Positions 42,047 to 51,011 of a stretch of 64,000 bases of DNA are shown piece after piece. The notes under the pieces are model-generated. The model saw only the letters and a program-made list of their open reading frames with translations. It searched no databases and was not told where the DNA came from. The position numbers were made by a program, and so were the translations under genes. This DNA comes from Flavobacterium sp. 9AF (lineage in GTDB: Bacteria; Bacteroidota; Bacteroidia; Flavobacteriales; Flavobacteriaceae), in NCBI RefSeq assembly GCF_902506265.1, contig NZ_LR733556.1:418614-482613 (forward strand). Reading direction: 5' to 3'. The first letter of the stretch is position 1, and every line of letters starts with the position of its first letter.

Positions 42047-42060
42047 AAATAATTTTGTTT

Positions 42061-42792
42061 ATGAAGTACTTGTTTTTAATTGTAATATTTGGTTTAATTT
42101 CATGTAAGTCTGATAAAAAAAAGTTGGAAGATTTTCAGGAAATTGCAGTAGAAATGGATCAGAAAAGTTCTACTGTTTCAATTGATACAATTCCTTTTAT
42201 GGAATTTTTTGAAAATTTTATTTTTGATAAAAGACTTCAAAATAGCAATGAAGACCATTCTATTGATTATGATTTTTTCTCAACGAAAGATTTTATCGCT
42301 TACTTGAATATGGACACTCTATCTGTTTTTGAAGAAAGAAATCATTTAGACAAACAGGATTTGATAATTCTTGATTTTAATAAAGGAAAAAATTTAAAAT
42401 TTAAGTTTAAAAATATAGATAATAAATGGATATTTTCAGGTTCTAATACTGTTAATATTAATAATTTGCCTGAAAAGGGCTTTATTGATTTTTTAATTAA
42501 ATTTTCACAGGATAGTATTTATCAAAAAGAGCATATTTTATTCCCTTTAGCTGATTATTCTCTTGATGATGATTATAAAACCATATCAAAAAAAATAAAT
42601 AAAGAAGATTGGGATTATTTTAATCTTGTTAAGGAAATAGAAAGTTTACTATTTTTTGCAAATATCGATTCAAATAATTTTTTTAGAAATATTTGTTATA
42701 GAGGAATTGGTAATGGAATTTTAGTAAAGTTAACTTTTAAGAGAGTTAATAATGAGTGGTTTCTAATTAAAACAGAAGATTATTCAACTTAA
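42061..42792 (+). CDS. Hypothetical lipoprotein
   Basis: 243 residues with a lipoprotein signal peptide (LIVIFGLISC, lipidated C16) followed by a Lys-rich stretch (KSDKKK). The remainder is rich in Phe, Asp and Asn, with FDKRLQNSNEDHSIDYDFF and DDYKTISKKINKED; it matches the general appearance of DUF4348-type periplasmic proteins but I cannot assign a domain safely. Probably attached to the inner or outer membrane. The TTG six bases upstream is not the start. Between helicase and methyltransferase genes on the same strand. Confidence 0.75.
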   Translation: MKYLFLIVIFGLISCKSDKKKLEDFQEIAVEMDQKSSTVSIDTIPFMEFFENFIFDKRLQNSNEDHSIDYDFFSTKDFIAYLNMDTLSVFEERNHLDKQDLIILDFNKGKNLKFKFKNIDNKWIFSGSNTVNINNLPEKGFIDFLIKFSQDSIYQKEHILFPLADYSLDDDYKTISKKINKEDWDYFNLVKEIESLLFFANIDSNNFFRNICYRGIGNGILVKLTFKRVNNEWFLIKTEDYST

Positions 42793-42808
42793 TCAATAAT
42801 TTTAGTTT

Positions 42809-43444
42809 ATGACTTCTCCAATATGTCTATTATGCCATTCCGATTCAACGCTTTTTTGTGAAAAGCCCAATCATTTATTTTATAAATGCGATACATGTCA
42901 AGGTATTTTCAGACCCCAACATACTTATTTTGATAGTCAAGAAGAAAAGCAACATTATGAACAGCATCAAAATGATGTAAATGACTTAGGGTACCAAAAA
43001 TTTGTAAGTCCAATAGTTGAAGCAATTGTAACTGATTTTTCAACAGTACATAAAGGTTTGGATTTTGGTTCGGGAACTGGACCAGTTATTGCAAAATTGC
43101 TCACAGAAAAAGGCTATTCGGTTGCCAATTATGATCTTTTTTTTGAAAATATTCCAGAAAGACTCACACAAAAATATGATTTTATTTCCTGTTGCGAAGT
43201 AATGGAGCATTTTCATCAGCCTTTGAAAGAGTTTGAATTACTCCATTCCATGTTATTGCCTCATGGAAAATTGTATTGTAAAACCGAAGTATATCGCAAT
43301 CAAACACCTTTTGAACATTGGTATTACAAAAATGATTTAACTCATGTGTTCATCTATCAAGAGCCCACATTGCATTGGATACAAAAAAAACTGCAATTCA
43401 AAAAAGTAGAAATAAGAGAAAAGATTATTGTTTTTGAAAAATAA
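42809..43444 (+). CDS. Class I SAM-dependent methyltransferase with zinc-ribbon N-terminus
   Basis: 211 residues. The N-terminus has a zinc ribbon (CLLC at 5-8 and CDTC at 27-30), then a Rossmann methyltransferase with motif I LDFGSGTGPVIAKLL, YDFISCCEVMEHFHQP (motif IV/post-II) and LPHGKLYCKTEV. The CxxC pair and EVMEH signature are typical of the methyltransferase_23 group often acting on sugars or small molecules. No sugar gene cluster is present, so the substrate is unknown. It starts 16 bp after the lipoprotein gene. Confidence 0.9.
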   Translation: MTSPICLLCHSDSTLFCEKPNHLFYKCDTCQGIFRPQHTYFDSQEEKQHYEQHQNDVNDLGYQKFVSPIVEAIVTDFSTVHKGLDFGSGTGPVIAKLLTEKGYSVANYDLFFENIPERLTQKYDFISCCEVMEHFHQPLKEFELLHSMLLPHGKLYCKTEVYRNQTPFEHWYYKNDLTHVFIYQEPTLHWIQKKLQFKKVEIREKIIVFEK

Positions 43445-43485
43445 AATTATGCACTTCTTCTCACTATAGAAAATATTGTTTATAC

Positions 43486-44115
43486 TTATTTTCTGATGAT
43501 TACTCTATCATTTAGAATTCCAGAATCTGTTTGAATTTTTAAGATATATACACCATCATTTAATTCACTTAAATCAATATTATTTTTAGATATGTTATTT
43601 ATTGTTTTTACTAAACTGCCCACATTATCAAAAACTGTAATTTGATTAATCATTAGGTTACCAATTTTATATTCTAACTTCCCGTTTGAAGGATTTGGGA
43701 AAAACAAAAATTGAATTTTACTATTTTCAAAATTAGTTGTTGATAAATAAGATGCGGATGTTGTTTGATTGTCTGTTATAGCATAATTATCACAAGTAAC
43801 TTGAGAGCTAGAAAGTACTATATGTACATTTACAGTATAATTTCCAGATGTGGTTAATGGGATAAAAAAATCATTATCAAAATAAAGTATGGGTAAATTA
43901 TTATCAAACCAATAACAAACAGATAAATCTATCACATTTCCATTTACGGTATAAGTATTACTTAGGTATCCAGATCCAGTTCCTGAAACTGCCTTTACAT
44001 TTACATTAATTCCTCCTGATACTGCTGTAGAAGATAAATCGGTAATTAAAACATTCTGACCAAAAGAATTTAGAATTGAAACAAAAAAACATAAAATAAT
44101 TATAATTTTTTTCAT
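43486..44115 (-). CDS. T9SS-secreted protein of unknown function
   Basis: 209 residues from ATG 44115 (signal peptide KIIIILCFFVSILNSFGQ). A beta-sandwich region with Thr/Ser/Asn (GSGYLSNTYTVNG, TTSGNYTVNVHIVL) resembles the Ig-like/PKD fold. The last 75 residues are a T9SS type A domain: FLFFPNPSNGKLEY, NDGVYILKIQTDSG, ending VIIRK. It should be exported to the surface or medium. Nothing in the sequence shows enzyme activity. Confidence 0.85.
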   Translation of the reverse strand: MKKIIIILCFFVSILNSFGQNVLITDLSSTAVSGGINVNVKAVSGTGSGYLSNTYTVNGNVIDLSVCYWFDNNLPILYFDNDFFIPLTTSGNYTVNVHIVLSSSQVTCDNYAITDNQTTSASYLSTTNFENSKIQFLFFPNPSNGKLEYKIGNLMINQITVFDNVGSLVKTINNISKNNIDLSELNDGVYILKIQTDSGILNDRVIIRK

Positions 44116-44247
44116 AATGTAAATATTAAAAAAGAAAATCAAATTTAAAAAAAAAAGTAAATTGGATGATTGATAAAGTATATTTTCTTTACTTCTATAT
44201 ATTCCTTTACTAATTTAGTATTTAACTGATAAAATTCTACTATTATT

Positions 44248-45783
44248 TTATTTCCCAGGTATCACCTTATACGTTGGATCTTCCAAAATATTAACATCAA
44301 TAATCGCGGCTGCATTTTTAAGTAATTCCACACAGTCGTTGCTTAAATGTTTTAAATGAACAGTTTTTCCAACAGTTGCATAACGTTCCGTAATTTTATT
44401 TACCGCATCAATTGCACTCATATCGGTAATTCTACTTTCAGCAAAATCGATAATCACTTCGTTTGGGTCGTTTTGTACATCAAATTTTTCAGCAAAAGCG
44501 GTAGTAGAACCAAAAAATAAAGGTCCGTACAACTCATAATGTTTCACACCTGCTTCATCTACATATTTACGAGCGCGAATGCGTTTGGCACTTTCCCAAG
44601 CAAATACTAAAGCAGAAATAATCACTCCAATTAAAACTGCTAAAGCTAAATTATGTAAGAATATGGTAATTAAGGTTACGACTAGCATTACAAAAATATC
44701 GGGTTTTGGCATTTTGGTAAACGTTTTAAAACTAGCCCATTCAAATGTTCCAATGGCAACCATAATCATCACTCCAGTTAAAGCAGCCATCGGTAATAAT
44801 TCTATGACTGGTGCACCTACTAAAATGATTATCAAAATAGTTAGTGCGGCAATGATTCCAGATAATCTCGCTCTTGAACCCGAAGATAAGTTAACCAATG
44901 TTTGTGCAATCATAGGACAACCACCCATGCCAAAGAAAAACCCATTAGCTATATTAGCTGTACCTTGTGCCAAACATTCTCTATTACTGTTTCCTTTCGT
45001 ACCTGTAATTTCATCTACTAAATTTAGGGTTAAAAGTCCTTCTGTTAAACCTACTGCAGCCATAATTAAACCATAGGGAAGTATAATTTTAAAGGTTTCA
45101 AACGTAAAAGGAATTTGAGGAATATGAAAAGGAGGTAAGCTACCACTTACAGAAGCAATATCTACTACTTGTTTGGTATCGATATTAAAAAGCAACACAA
45201 TTCCAAAAACAATTAGAATGGCAACTAATGAAGCAGGAATTGCTTTTGTGATTTTTGGAAAAAGTAAGATAATGGCAATGGTTAAAGCTACTAATCCAGC
45301 CATTATAAATAAAGGAGTGCCAGTCAACCATTCCGATTGTCCGTTTACCAAAGTTTTAAACTGTTCTAATTGAGAAAGGAAAATGATAACGGCTAATCCA
45401 TTTACAAAACCATACATTACAGGTTGTGGTACCAAACGGATGAATTTTCCTAATTTTAGCAATCCAACAATGATTTGTATGACCCCAGCAATAGCAACCG
45501 CATCAAAAACATATTCTAAGCCGTGAGTTTTCATTAAAGCAATCAATACAATAACCGTTGCACCAGCACCACCCGAAATTAAACCAGGACGACCACCAAA
45601 AATAGCAGTTATGATTCCCATAATAAAAGCACCATATAAACCAACAAGAGGAGGAAAGCCAGCTAGAATTGCGAAAGATAACGATTCGGGAATCATGGTC
45701 ATAGCAACCGTTAAACCCGCTAAAACTTCCGTTTTATAGTCTACTTTTTGTTTGAAATCGAAAAGATTGAGTACTTTTTGCAT
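44248..45783 (-). CDS. SulP family anion transporter with STAS domain
   Basis: 511 residues. The N-terminal 400 residues contain 11-14 membrane helices with the SulP signature VAMTMIPESLSFAILAGF and PLVGLYGAFIMGIIT. The C-terminal STAS domain begins near residue 420 and includes VIIDFAESRITDMSAIDAVN. SulP transporters carry bicarbonate, sulfate or related anions, usually with sodium or protons. ATG 45783 is chosen as the upstream in-frame extension passes through a -7 promoter box TACTTTTG (complement of 45812-45819). Alone on the minus strand. Confidence 0.93.
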   Translation of the reverse strand: MQKVLNLFDFKQKVDYKTEVLAGLTVAMTMIPESLSFAILAGFPPLVGLYGAFIMGIITAIFGGRPGLISGGAGATVIVLIALMKTHGLEYVFDAVAIAGVIQIIVGLLKLGKFIRLVPQPVMYGFVNGLAVIIFLSQLEQFKTLVNGQSEWLTGTPLFIMAGLVALTIAIILLFPKITKAIPASLVAILIVFGIVLLFNIDTKQVVDIASVSGSLPPFHIPQIPFTFETFKIILPYGLIMAAVGLTEGLLTLNLVDEITGTKGNSNRECLAQGTANIANGFFFGMGGCPMIAQTLVNLSSGSRARLSGIIAALTILIIILVGAPVIELLPMAALTGVMIMVAIGTFEWASFKTFTKMPKPDIFVMLVVTLITIFLHNLALAVLIGVIISALVFAWESAKRIRARKYVDEAGVKHYELYGPLFFGSTTAFAEKFDVQNDPNEVIIDFAESRITDMSAIDAVNKITERYATVGKTVHLKHLSNDCVELLKNAAAIIDVNILEDPTYKVIPGK

Positions 45784-45932
45784 GCTAATTTTGGCTTTTA
45801 GAATAAAAATGCAAAAGTAGTACTTCAAAAGAAAGAAACCTAACCCTTTTTTAGCTTTACATTCAACTTGATTGTAGTAAACCCAATTAAGTTATGCTTA
45901 AAACAAATTGGGTTAATTGTAAATAAGACGAA

Positions 45933-46391
45933 TTATTTATTAACCATTACCGCTTCTGGAACCAATCGGGTAATATCACCACCATTACGCAAAACATCAC
46001 GAACAATACTCGATGAAATATAGGAAGTACGTGCAGCAGTTAACAAAAATACGGTTTCAATTTTGGACAAACTTCTATTGGTATGCGCAATGGCTTTTTC
46101 AAATTCAAAATCGGCTGGGTTACGTAGTCCTCTCAAAATGAAATCGGCTTTTTCCTTTTTGCATAAATCGATAGTCAATCCTTGATAGGTAATTACTTTT
46201 ACTTTAGGTTCGTCTTTGAAGGTTTCTTCAATAAATTTTTTACGTTCTTCTAAAGTGAACATGTATTTTTTTTCAGCATTTACGCCAATAGCTACAATCA
46301 CTTCATCAAACAAAGAAACACCTCTTTTAATAATATCATAATGTCCATTTGTAATAGGATCAAATGAACCAGGAAAAATTGCTCTTTTCAT
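45933..46391 (-). CDS. coaD: Pantetheine-phosphate adenylyltransferase
   Basis: 152 residues, full length. Nucleotidyltransferase signatures: FPGSFDPITNGHYDIIKRG at the N-terminus, the KFIEETF helix, LRGLRNPADFEFE, and the C-terminal YISSSIVRDVLRNGGD (ISSS-x-R). It transfers AMP to 4'-phosphopantetheine in coenzyme A synthesis. Its ATG overlaps the stop of the upstream hypothetical gene (TAATG), and ddl stands just before that, so ddl, the small gene and coaD form one operon. Confidence 0.96.
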   Translation of the reverse strand: MKRAIFPGSFDPITNGHYDIIKRGVSLFDEVIVAIGVNAEKKYMFTLEERKKFIEETFKDEPKVKVITYQGLTIDLCKKEKADFILRGLRNPADFEFEKAIAHTNRSLSKIETVFLLTAARTSYISSSIVRDVLRNGGDITRLVPEAVMVNK

Positions 46392-46858
46392 TATTTTATT
46401 TTTAAAGCTTCTGTAAAGTTTATAACATCTTTACTAGAATAATCACCAATAATATATTTGTATTGGCCTTTAGTATTTATAATTAATAAACCAATACAAT
46501 TACCTTGTTTGTCAAAGAAATTTTTTAAAAAGTAATGACCAATATCGTCATAGTGAGTTGTAAAGTCCAAAATGGGTTTTGCAGCTAATTTATCACCATA
46601 TATATAAATGTTCCTATTTTTAGACATTTCTACTTTACTATACACTTTATTGGTTAGCCAATTATAAGTACTTTTTAAATCTTCGTAATTTTCGTAAGGA
46701 CAATAATCTTGCGGGAAACGATAATTAATTATGAGCAATTCTTCTTCTTTCCAATTGTATTCGTAGCGTATCGAATTCATTTGGTCTTTAGGAATTGTAT
46801 TTTCTTGGGAAAAACTTATTTGAACAATAGCAAGGATTAAGAAAATGTATTTTTTCAT
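46391..46858 (-). CDS. Hypothetical secreted protein in ddl-coaD operon
   Basis: 155 residues with signal peptide (1-17, FLILAIVQISFSQ). The mature part has a Trp-Lys motif (YEYNWKEEELLIINY), DYCPYENYEDLK, then HYDDIGHYFLKNFFDKQGNCIGLLI. I know no domain for it. It starts 5 bp after ddl and overlaps coaD by 1 bp, so it is translationally coupled. Operon position suggests only shared expression with cell-wall and CoA genes. Confidence 0.8.
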   Translation of the reverse strand: MKKYIFLILAIVQISFSQENTIPKDQMNSIRYEYNWKEEELLIINYRFPQDYCPYENYEDLKSTYNWLTNKVYSKVEMSKNRNIYIYGDKLAAKPILDFTTHYDDIGHYFLKNFFDKQGNCIGLLIINTKGQYKYIIGDYSSKDVINFTEALKIK

Positions 46859-46863
46859 ATTTT

Positions 46864-47835
46864 TTATTTTAAAGCTTCTTCAATGGCATTTTCAAATAAT
46901 TCTGATAAAGAAATTCCCGCTTCACGAGCTTGTTGTGGTAAAATACTTTCATTAGTTAGTCCAGGAACTGTATTCATTTCAAGCATATGAGGTTCACCAT
47001 TTACAATAATGTATTCACTCCTAGAAAAACCTTTCATTTTTAATACTTCATAAGCTTTTTTTGCTACAGTTTCAATTTTAATTTTTATTTCATTTGAAAT
47101 TCTAGCAGGTGTAATCTCTTTTGATTTACCTAAATATTTCGCTTCATAATCAAAGAAATCATTTTCAGAGACAATTTCGGTAATAGGGAGTACTTTTGTT
47201 TCTCCTTTGTAGCTTATAACACCTACAGAAACTTCTGTGCCATCTAAAAAGCTTTCAATTATAATTTCATTATCTTCTTTATAAGCTGTTTCTATAGCGG
47301 GTAAAAATTCTTCTACTGTTTTTACTTTGGAAATACCAAAACTAGAACCCGATTTGTTTGGTTTTACAAAACAAGGAAGACCTACTTTAGCTATAATTTC
47401 ATCTACATTTATTTTATCACCTTGATTTAAGTAATGAGATGTAGCCGTTTTTATGCCATAAGGTCTTAAAACAGAAAGTGTGTCTCTTTTATTAAAAGTT
47501 AAGGCAGCTTGATAATAATCGCATGACGTTTGAGGCAAATGCAGTAATTCAAAATACGCTTGTAATAATCCATCTTCTCCAGGAGTACCATGAATAGCAT
47601 TGAAAACGACATCAAAAACAATTTTTTTGTTATCCATCGTAATTGAAAAATCACTTTTATTGATTGGGTATTCCGAATTATCATCGGCAACATAAACCCA
47701 TTTGTCTTTTAAAATATGTATTCGATAACCTTTATATTTTGAAGCATCTAAATTTTGGTAAACCACATTACCGCTAGTAAGAGAGATTTTGTATTCGCTA
47801 GAATACCCACCCATGATGATGGCAACATTTTTCAT
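46864..47835 (-). CDS. ddl: D-alanine--D-alanine ligase
   Basis: 323 residues. ATP-grasp enzyme of peptidoglycan synthesis: N-terminal IIMGGYSSEYKISLTSG, the CDYYQAALTFNKRDT loop, PCFVKPNKSGSSFGISKV, IIESFLDGTEVSVGVI and the C-terminal LEMNTVPGLTNESILPQ metal-binding motif. Makes the D-Ala-D-Ala dipeptide that the peptidoglycan precursor needs. Divergent from the PASTA protein gene with 89 bp between. First gene of the ddl, hypothetical, coaD operon. Confidence 0.95.
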   Translation of the reverse strand: MKNVAIIMGGYSSEYKISLTSGNVVYQNLDASKYKGYRIHILKDKWVYVADDNSEYPINKSDFSITMDNKKIVFDVVFNAIHGTPGEDGLLQAYFELLHLPQTSCDYYQAALTFNKRDTLSVLRPYGIKTATSHYLNQGDKINVDEIIAKVGLPCFVKPNKSGSSFGISKVKTVEEFLPAIETAYKEDNEIIIESFLDGTEVSVGVISYKGETKVLPITEIVSENDFFDYEAKYLGKSKEITPARISNEIKIKIETVAKKAYEVLKMKGFSRSEYIIVNGEPHMLEMNTVPGLTNESILPQQAREAGISLSELFENAIEEALK

Positions 47836-47901
47836 ATTTTGTCGTTAATAAGTAAACAAAATTACATTATTTATTTATAACTCTAAATGTTTTCTATTTT
47901 A

Positions 47902-47909
47902 TATCTTTG
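47902..47909 (+). promoter_or_regulatory. -7 element of the PASTA gene
   Basis: TATCTTTG, exact TAnnTTTG. A TTG in it was an alternative start for the PASTA gene and is rejected for this reason. Confidence 0.5.
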
Positions 47910-47924
47910 TCAAAATTCAAATTT

Positions 47925-48548
47925 ATGAGCATTCGAAAATTCTTAACCAGTAAAACATTTTTTATTCAATTAGCGATGGCCTTTGGTATTATCATCGTTT
48001 TAGGTTTTATCTTATTAAAGTTTTTAGATTTTAGAACCAATCATGGAGAAGAAATTCCAGTTCCAGATTTATCTAAAATGCAAGTAGCTATTGCAGATGA
48101 AAAATTGAAAGAGATAGGTTTAGAATTATTATTATTAGATACGGTAGATTTTAGAAAAGAAATGCCTCCTTTTTCTATTGTTGAACAAAACCCTAAAGCA
48201 GGAACTACAGTAAAAGATGGTAGAAAAATATATGTAAAATTAAATTCGGGTGGTTTTATGGATGTTAAATTACCTGATTTTTATGAGAAAACATACCGTC
48301 AAATTAGTGCTAATTTAAAATCTTTAGAATTAAAAGAAGGTAAGATTACTTACAAGAAAAATATGGCTAAAGATGTTGTTTTAGGTTTGACACAGAATGG
48401 AAGAACTTTGAAAAAAGGAGATAAAGTAAAGAAAAATTCAGTAATAGATTTTATTTTAGGAGATGGGAAAGAAGTTTTTAACGAATCAGAAATTATTCTC
48501 GATTCTGTAGCTGAACCCTTACCTGATGAAATTAATGATCAAGAATAA
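47925..48548 (+). CDS. PASTA domain membrane protein
   Basis: 207 residues from ATG 47925. A single membrane helix at about 15-38 (FIQLAMAFGIIIVLGFIL) is followed by two or three PASTA units outside: EIPVPDLSKMQVAIADEKL with IVEQNPKAGTTVKDGRKIYVKLNSGG, then VKLPDFYEKTYRQISANLK. PASTA domains bind peptidoglycan or beta-lactam-like ligands. There is no kinase domain. It directly precedes the pseudouridine synthase gene (stop and start adjoin) and is divergent from ddl, which agrees with a cell-envelope role. Confidence 0.9.
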   Translation: MSIRKFLTSKTFFIQLAMAFGIIIVLGFILLKFLDFRTNHGEEIPVPDLSKMQVAIADEKLKEIGLELLLLDTVDFRKEMPPFSIVEQNPKAGTTVKDGRKIYVKLNSGGFMDVKLPDFYEKTYRQISANLKSLELKEGKITYKKNMAKDVVLGLTQNGRTLKKGDKVKKNSVIDFILGDGKEVFNESEIILDSVAEPLPDEINDQE

Positions 48549-49598
48549 ATGACAGCATACACCGTTTCAAACGATGATTTTTTAGAAGATGATAATTTAC
48601 ATGAGCATCACAGGTTTGTAATTGCGAAAGGACAACAAGCCTTACGAATTGATAAGTTCTTAATGAATGCTCTTGAAAATACGACAAGAAGTAAAATTCA
48701 GAAAGCAGCCGATTCAGGTTCTATTTTTGTAAATGATATTTCAGTTAAGTCCAATTATAAAGTAAAACCAGACGATGTAGTGCGTGTGATGTTAGAACAT
48801 CCACCTTATGAACATCTTTTAAAAGGTGAAGACATTCCTTTAGATATTGTTTATGAAGACGATCAGTTGATTGTAATCAACAAACCTGCTGGAATGGTGG
48901 TACATCCAGGTCATGGCAATTATTCAGGAACTTTAGTAAATGCTTTGGCCTATCATTTCGATAATTTACCCATGAACAGTTCGGAACGTCCTGGTTTGGT
49001 ACACCGAATTGATAAAGATACTTCAGGTTTATTAGTGGTTGCCAAGACCGAATTGGCTATGGATTATTTGACCAAACAATTTGCTGCTAAAACATCAGAA
49101 AGAGAATATGTAGCCTTAGTTTGGGGAGACATTCAAGAAGAAGAAGGTACTATTGAAGGAAATATTGATAGACACGTTTCCAATAGAATGCAAATGGCAG
49201 TTTATCCTGATGGAGAAAGAGGAAAACCAGCCGTAACGCACTTTAAAGTTTTGGAACGTTTTGGGTATGTTACTTTAATTTCGTGCCGATTAGAGACAGG
49301 AAGAACGCACCAGATAAGAGTGCATATGAAACACATTGGGCACACCTTATTTAATGATGAACGTTATGGAGGTGATGTCATTTTGAAAGGAACGACGTTT
49401 ACCAAATACAAACAATTTGTAGACAATTGTTTTAAAGTATTACCAAGACAAGCTTTACATGCTAAAACTTTAGGGTTTGAACACCCTATTACAAAAGAAT
49501 TTTTACGTTTTAATACAGCCATTCCTCAAGATATGGTAGATTGTATTGAAAAATGGAGAGTATATAGTAAAGCACAAAGTTATACGGAAGAAGAATAA
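48549..49598 (+). CDS. rluD: RluA family rRNA pseudouridine synthase
   Basis: 349 residues. N-terminal S4 RNA-binding domain (RIDKFLMNALENTTRSKIQ), then the RluA-type catalytic domain with VHRIDKDTSGLLVVAKT, in which Asp of HRIDKDTSG is catalytic, and GRTHQIRVHMKHIGHT. Closest in layout to RluD of 23S rRNA positions in helix 69, but RluC-like specificity cannot be excluded. Its ATG immediately follows the PASTA stop codon. A strong terminator follows. Confidence 0.88.
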   Translation: MTAYTVSNDDFLEDDNLHEHHRFVIAKGQQALRIDKFLMNALENTTRSKIQKAADSGSIFVNDISVKSNYKVKPDDVVRVMLEHPPYEHLLKGEDIPLDIVYEDDQLIVINKPAGMVVHPGHGNYSGTLVNALAYHFDNLPMNSSERPGLVHRIDKDTSGLLVVAKTELAMDYLTKQFAAKTSEREYVALVWGDIQEEEGTIEGNIDRHVSNRMQMAVYPDGERGKPAVTHFKVLERFGYVTLISCRLETGRTHQIRVHMKHIGHTLFNDERYGGDVILKGTTFTKYKQFVDNCFKVLPRQALHAKTLGFEHPITKEFLRFNTAIPQDMVDCIEKWRVYSKAQSYTEEE

Positions 49599-49601
49599 AA
49601 T

Positions 49602-49634
49602 AAAAGGATTAGTATCTCGCTAATCCTTTTTTTG
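49602..49634 (+). terminator. Intrinsic terminator of the PASTA-rluD operon
   Basis: Perfect 11-bp stem AAAAGGATTAG (49602-49612) / CTAATCCTTTT (49620-49630), 7-nt loop, seven T in all. Confidence 0.9.
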
Positions 49635-49716
49635 AAAATAATATAAGAATCCATAAAATTAATCTAGCGATAATTATTTTTGATAGCAATTGTAAACCAT
49701 AACTTACTCTTTTTCG

Positions 49717-49724
49717 TACATTTG
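49717..49724 (+). promoter_or_regulatory. -7 element of yaaA
   Basis: TACATTTG, exact TAnnTTTG, 20 bp before the yaaA ATG. A TTG at 49690-49692 is a possible -33 at a rather long 24-bp spacing. Confidence 0.5.
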
Positions 49725-49744
49725 AAAAACAATAAAAACGTACT

Positions 49745-50503
49745 ATGAAAATTGTTATTTCGCCTGCAAAATCCTTAGATTTTGAAACCAAATTACCTAC
49801 CAATCAATTTACCCAATCTGATTTTTTATCCAAGTCGGAAACCATTCATAAAACTTTAAAAAAGAAAAAACCAAAACAGTTGATGGATTTAATGTCTATC
49901 TCTGAAAAGTTAGCTGAATTAAATTGGCAACGCAATCAAGATTGGCAAACTCCTTTTACAACTGAAAATGCACGCCCAGCAGTGTATGCTTTTAACGGAG
50001 ATGTATATGTAGGTTTGGATGCTTATACCATTCCTGTAGATCAATTAGAAGTTTTACAAGATAAATTGCGCATTCTTTCTGGACTATATGGAGTTTTAAA
50101 ACCATTGGATTTAATCCAACCGTATCGTTTAGAAATGGGTACTTCTTTAGCAATTGGTGCTAAGAAAAATTTATATGAATTTTGGAAGAAACCAATTACT
50201 GATGCTTTAAATAAAGAATTGAGTAAAGGAGAATTGTTTTTAAATTTAGCCAGTAACGAATATTTTAGTGCAGTGGATACCAAAGCCTTAAAAGTGCCTG
50301 TAATTACTCCTGAATTTAAAGATTACAAAGATGGTAAATTAAAAATGATAAGTTTTTTTGCTAAAAAAGCAAGAGGTTTAATGGTGCGTTACATCATTGA
50401 TACTAAAGCGGAAACCATTGATGATTTGAAAAAATTTAATTATGAAGGTTATGCTTTTGATGCCAATTTAAGCAAAGGAAATAAATTAGTTTTTACGAGG
50501 TAA
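49745..50503 (+). CDS. yaaA: Peroxide stress protein YaaA (UPF0246)
   Basis: 252 residues, family-typical length. Signatures: MKIVISPAKSLDFETKL at the start, ENARPAVYAFNGDVYVGLDA, LRILSGLYGVLKPLDLIQPYRLEMG and the C-terminal GYAFDANLSKGNKLVFTR. The family reduces intracellular iron or protects DNA from hydrogen peroxide in E. coli. Convergent with the DUF2809 gene with an 18-bp overlap of the ends. Confidence 0.95.
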   Translation: MKIVISPAKSLDFETKLPTNQFTQSDFLSKSETIHKTLKKKKPKQLMDLMSISEKLAELNWQRNQDWQTPFTTENARPAVYAFNGDVYVGLDAYTIPVDQLEVLQDKLRILSGLYGVLKPLDLIQPYRLEMGTSLAIGAKKNLYEFWKKPITDALNKELSKGELFLNLASNEYFSAVDTKALKVPVITPEFKDYKDGKLKMISFFAKKARGLMVRYIIDTKAETIDDLKKFNYEGYAFDANLSKGNKLVFTR

Positions 50504-50863
50504 TCTTCTTTTTTCAATTAATACTATAAGGATAACACCTATAGTATAACAAAGTAAATCAATCCAAGAGAAAGATGTTCCCAAAACCGTTCGTGCTATT
50601 GCATACTTTTGTAGACCTAATTTCTCAACAATATGGATATACTGTAGGAATTCTATAGTAAAGGAAAATAGTAATACAAATACAGCAGTTGCTTTTACAG
50701 AGAATGTAAAAAAGGATTGAATAAAACAATAAAGTAATAGTACTACGAGTACATCACCCATATAAGGACGAATGAAGTCATCATGTATATAAAGCGCAAT
50801 ACCTACTTCAGTTAGAAAGAGTAGGATAGTAGCTATAAAATACTGCTTTTTAAATAGAAACAT
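50486..50863 (-). CDS. DUF2809 membrane protein
   Basis: 125 residues from ATG 50863 with four membrane helices. The DUF2809 pattern is present: IRPYMGDVLVVLLLYCFIQ, FTIEFLQYI and ARTVLGTSFSWIDLLCYTIGV. Function unknown. A -7 element TATCTTTG (complement of 50886-50893) lies 23 bp upstream, so an in-frame TTG start further up (50884) is rejected. The coding end overlaps that of yaaA. Confidence 0.85.
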   Translation of the reverse strand: MFLFKKQYFIATILLFLTEVGIALYIHDDFIRPYMGDVLVVLLLYCFIQSFFTFSVKATAVFVLLFSFTIEFLQYIHIVEKLGLQKYAIARTVLGTSFSWIDLLCYTIGVILIVLIEKRRLPRKN

Positions 50864-50922
50864 AATTACGATTTGAATATACAATCAAAGATATTGAATA
50901 GAAACTATAAAAATAAAAAAGA

Positions 50923-50987
50923 GCTGTACAAAAAGTATAAAGAAACTGAAACAAGTTCAGCTTGACAAAATTATACTTTTGTACAGC
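50923..50987 (-). terminator. Large hairpin terminator of the efflux operon
   Basis: GCTGTACAAAAAGTATAA (50923-50940) pairs with TTATACTTTTGTACAGC (50971-50987) with one bulged base. Inside is a small hairpin CTGAA/TTCAG (50946-50950, 50956-50960). On the minus strand the stem is followed by CTCTTTTTT. It ends the operon whose last gene stops at 51012. Confidence 0.65.
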
Positions 50988-51011
50988 ATCTCATTTAAAA
51001 TTTAAAAGTAA

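Noticed and set aside
44579..45076. 165-codon plus-strand frame opposite the SulP gene
   Set aside because: Shadow frame; the SulP reading has all membrane helices and the STAS domain.
45880..45914. Hairpin AACCCAATT/AATTGGGTT after coaD
   Set aside because: 17-nt loop and no T-run on the minus strand, so too weak to call a terminator.
50923..50987. Possible insertion sequence end
   Set aside because: No transposase, no second end and no target duplication could be seen; a terminator explains the T-run.
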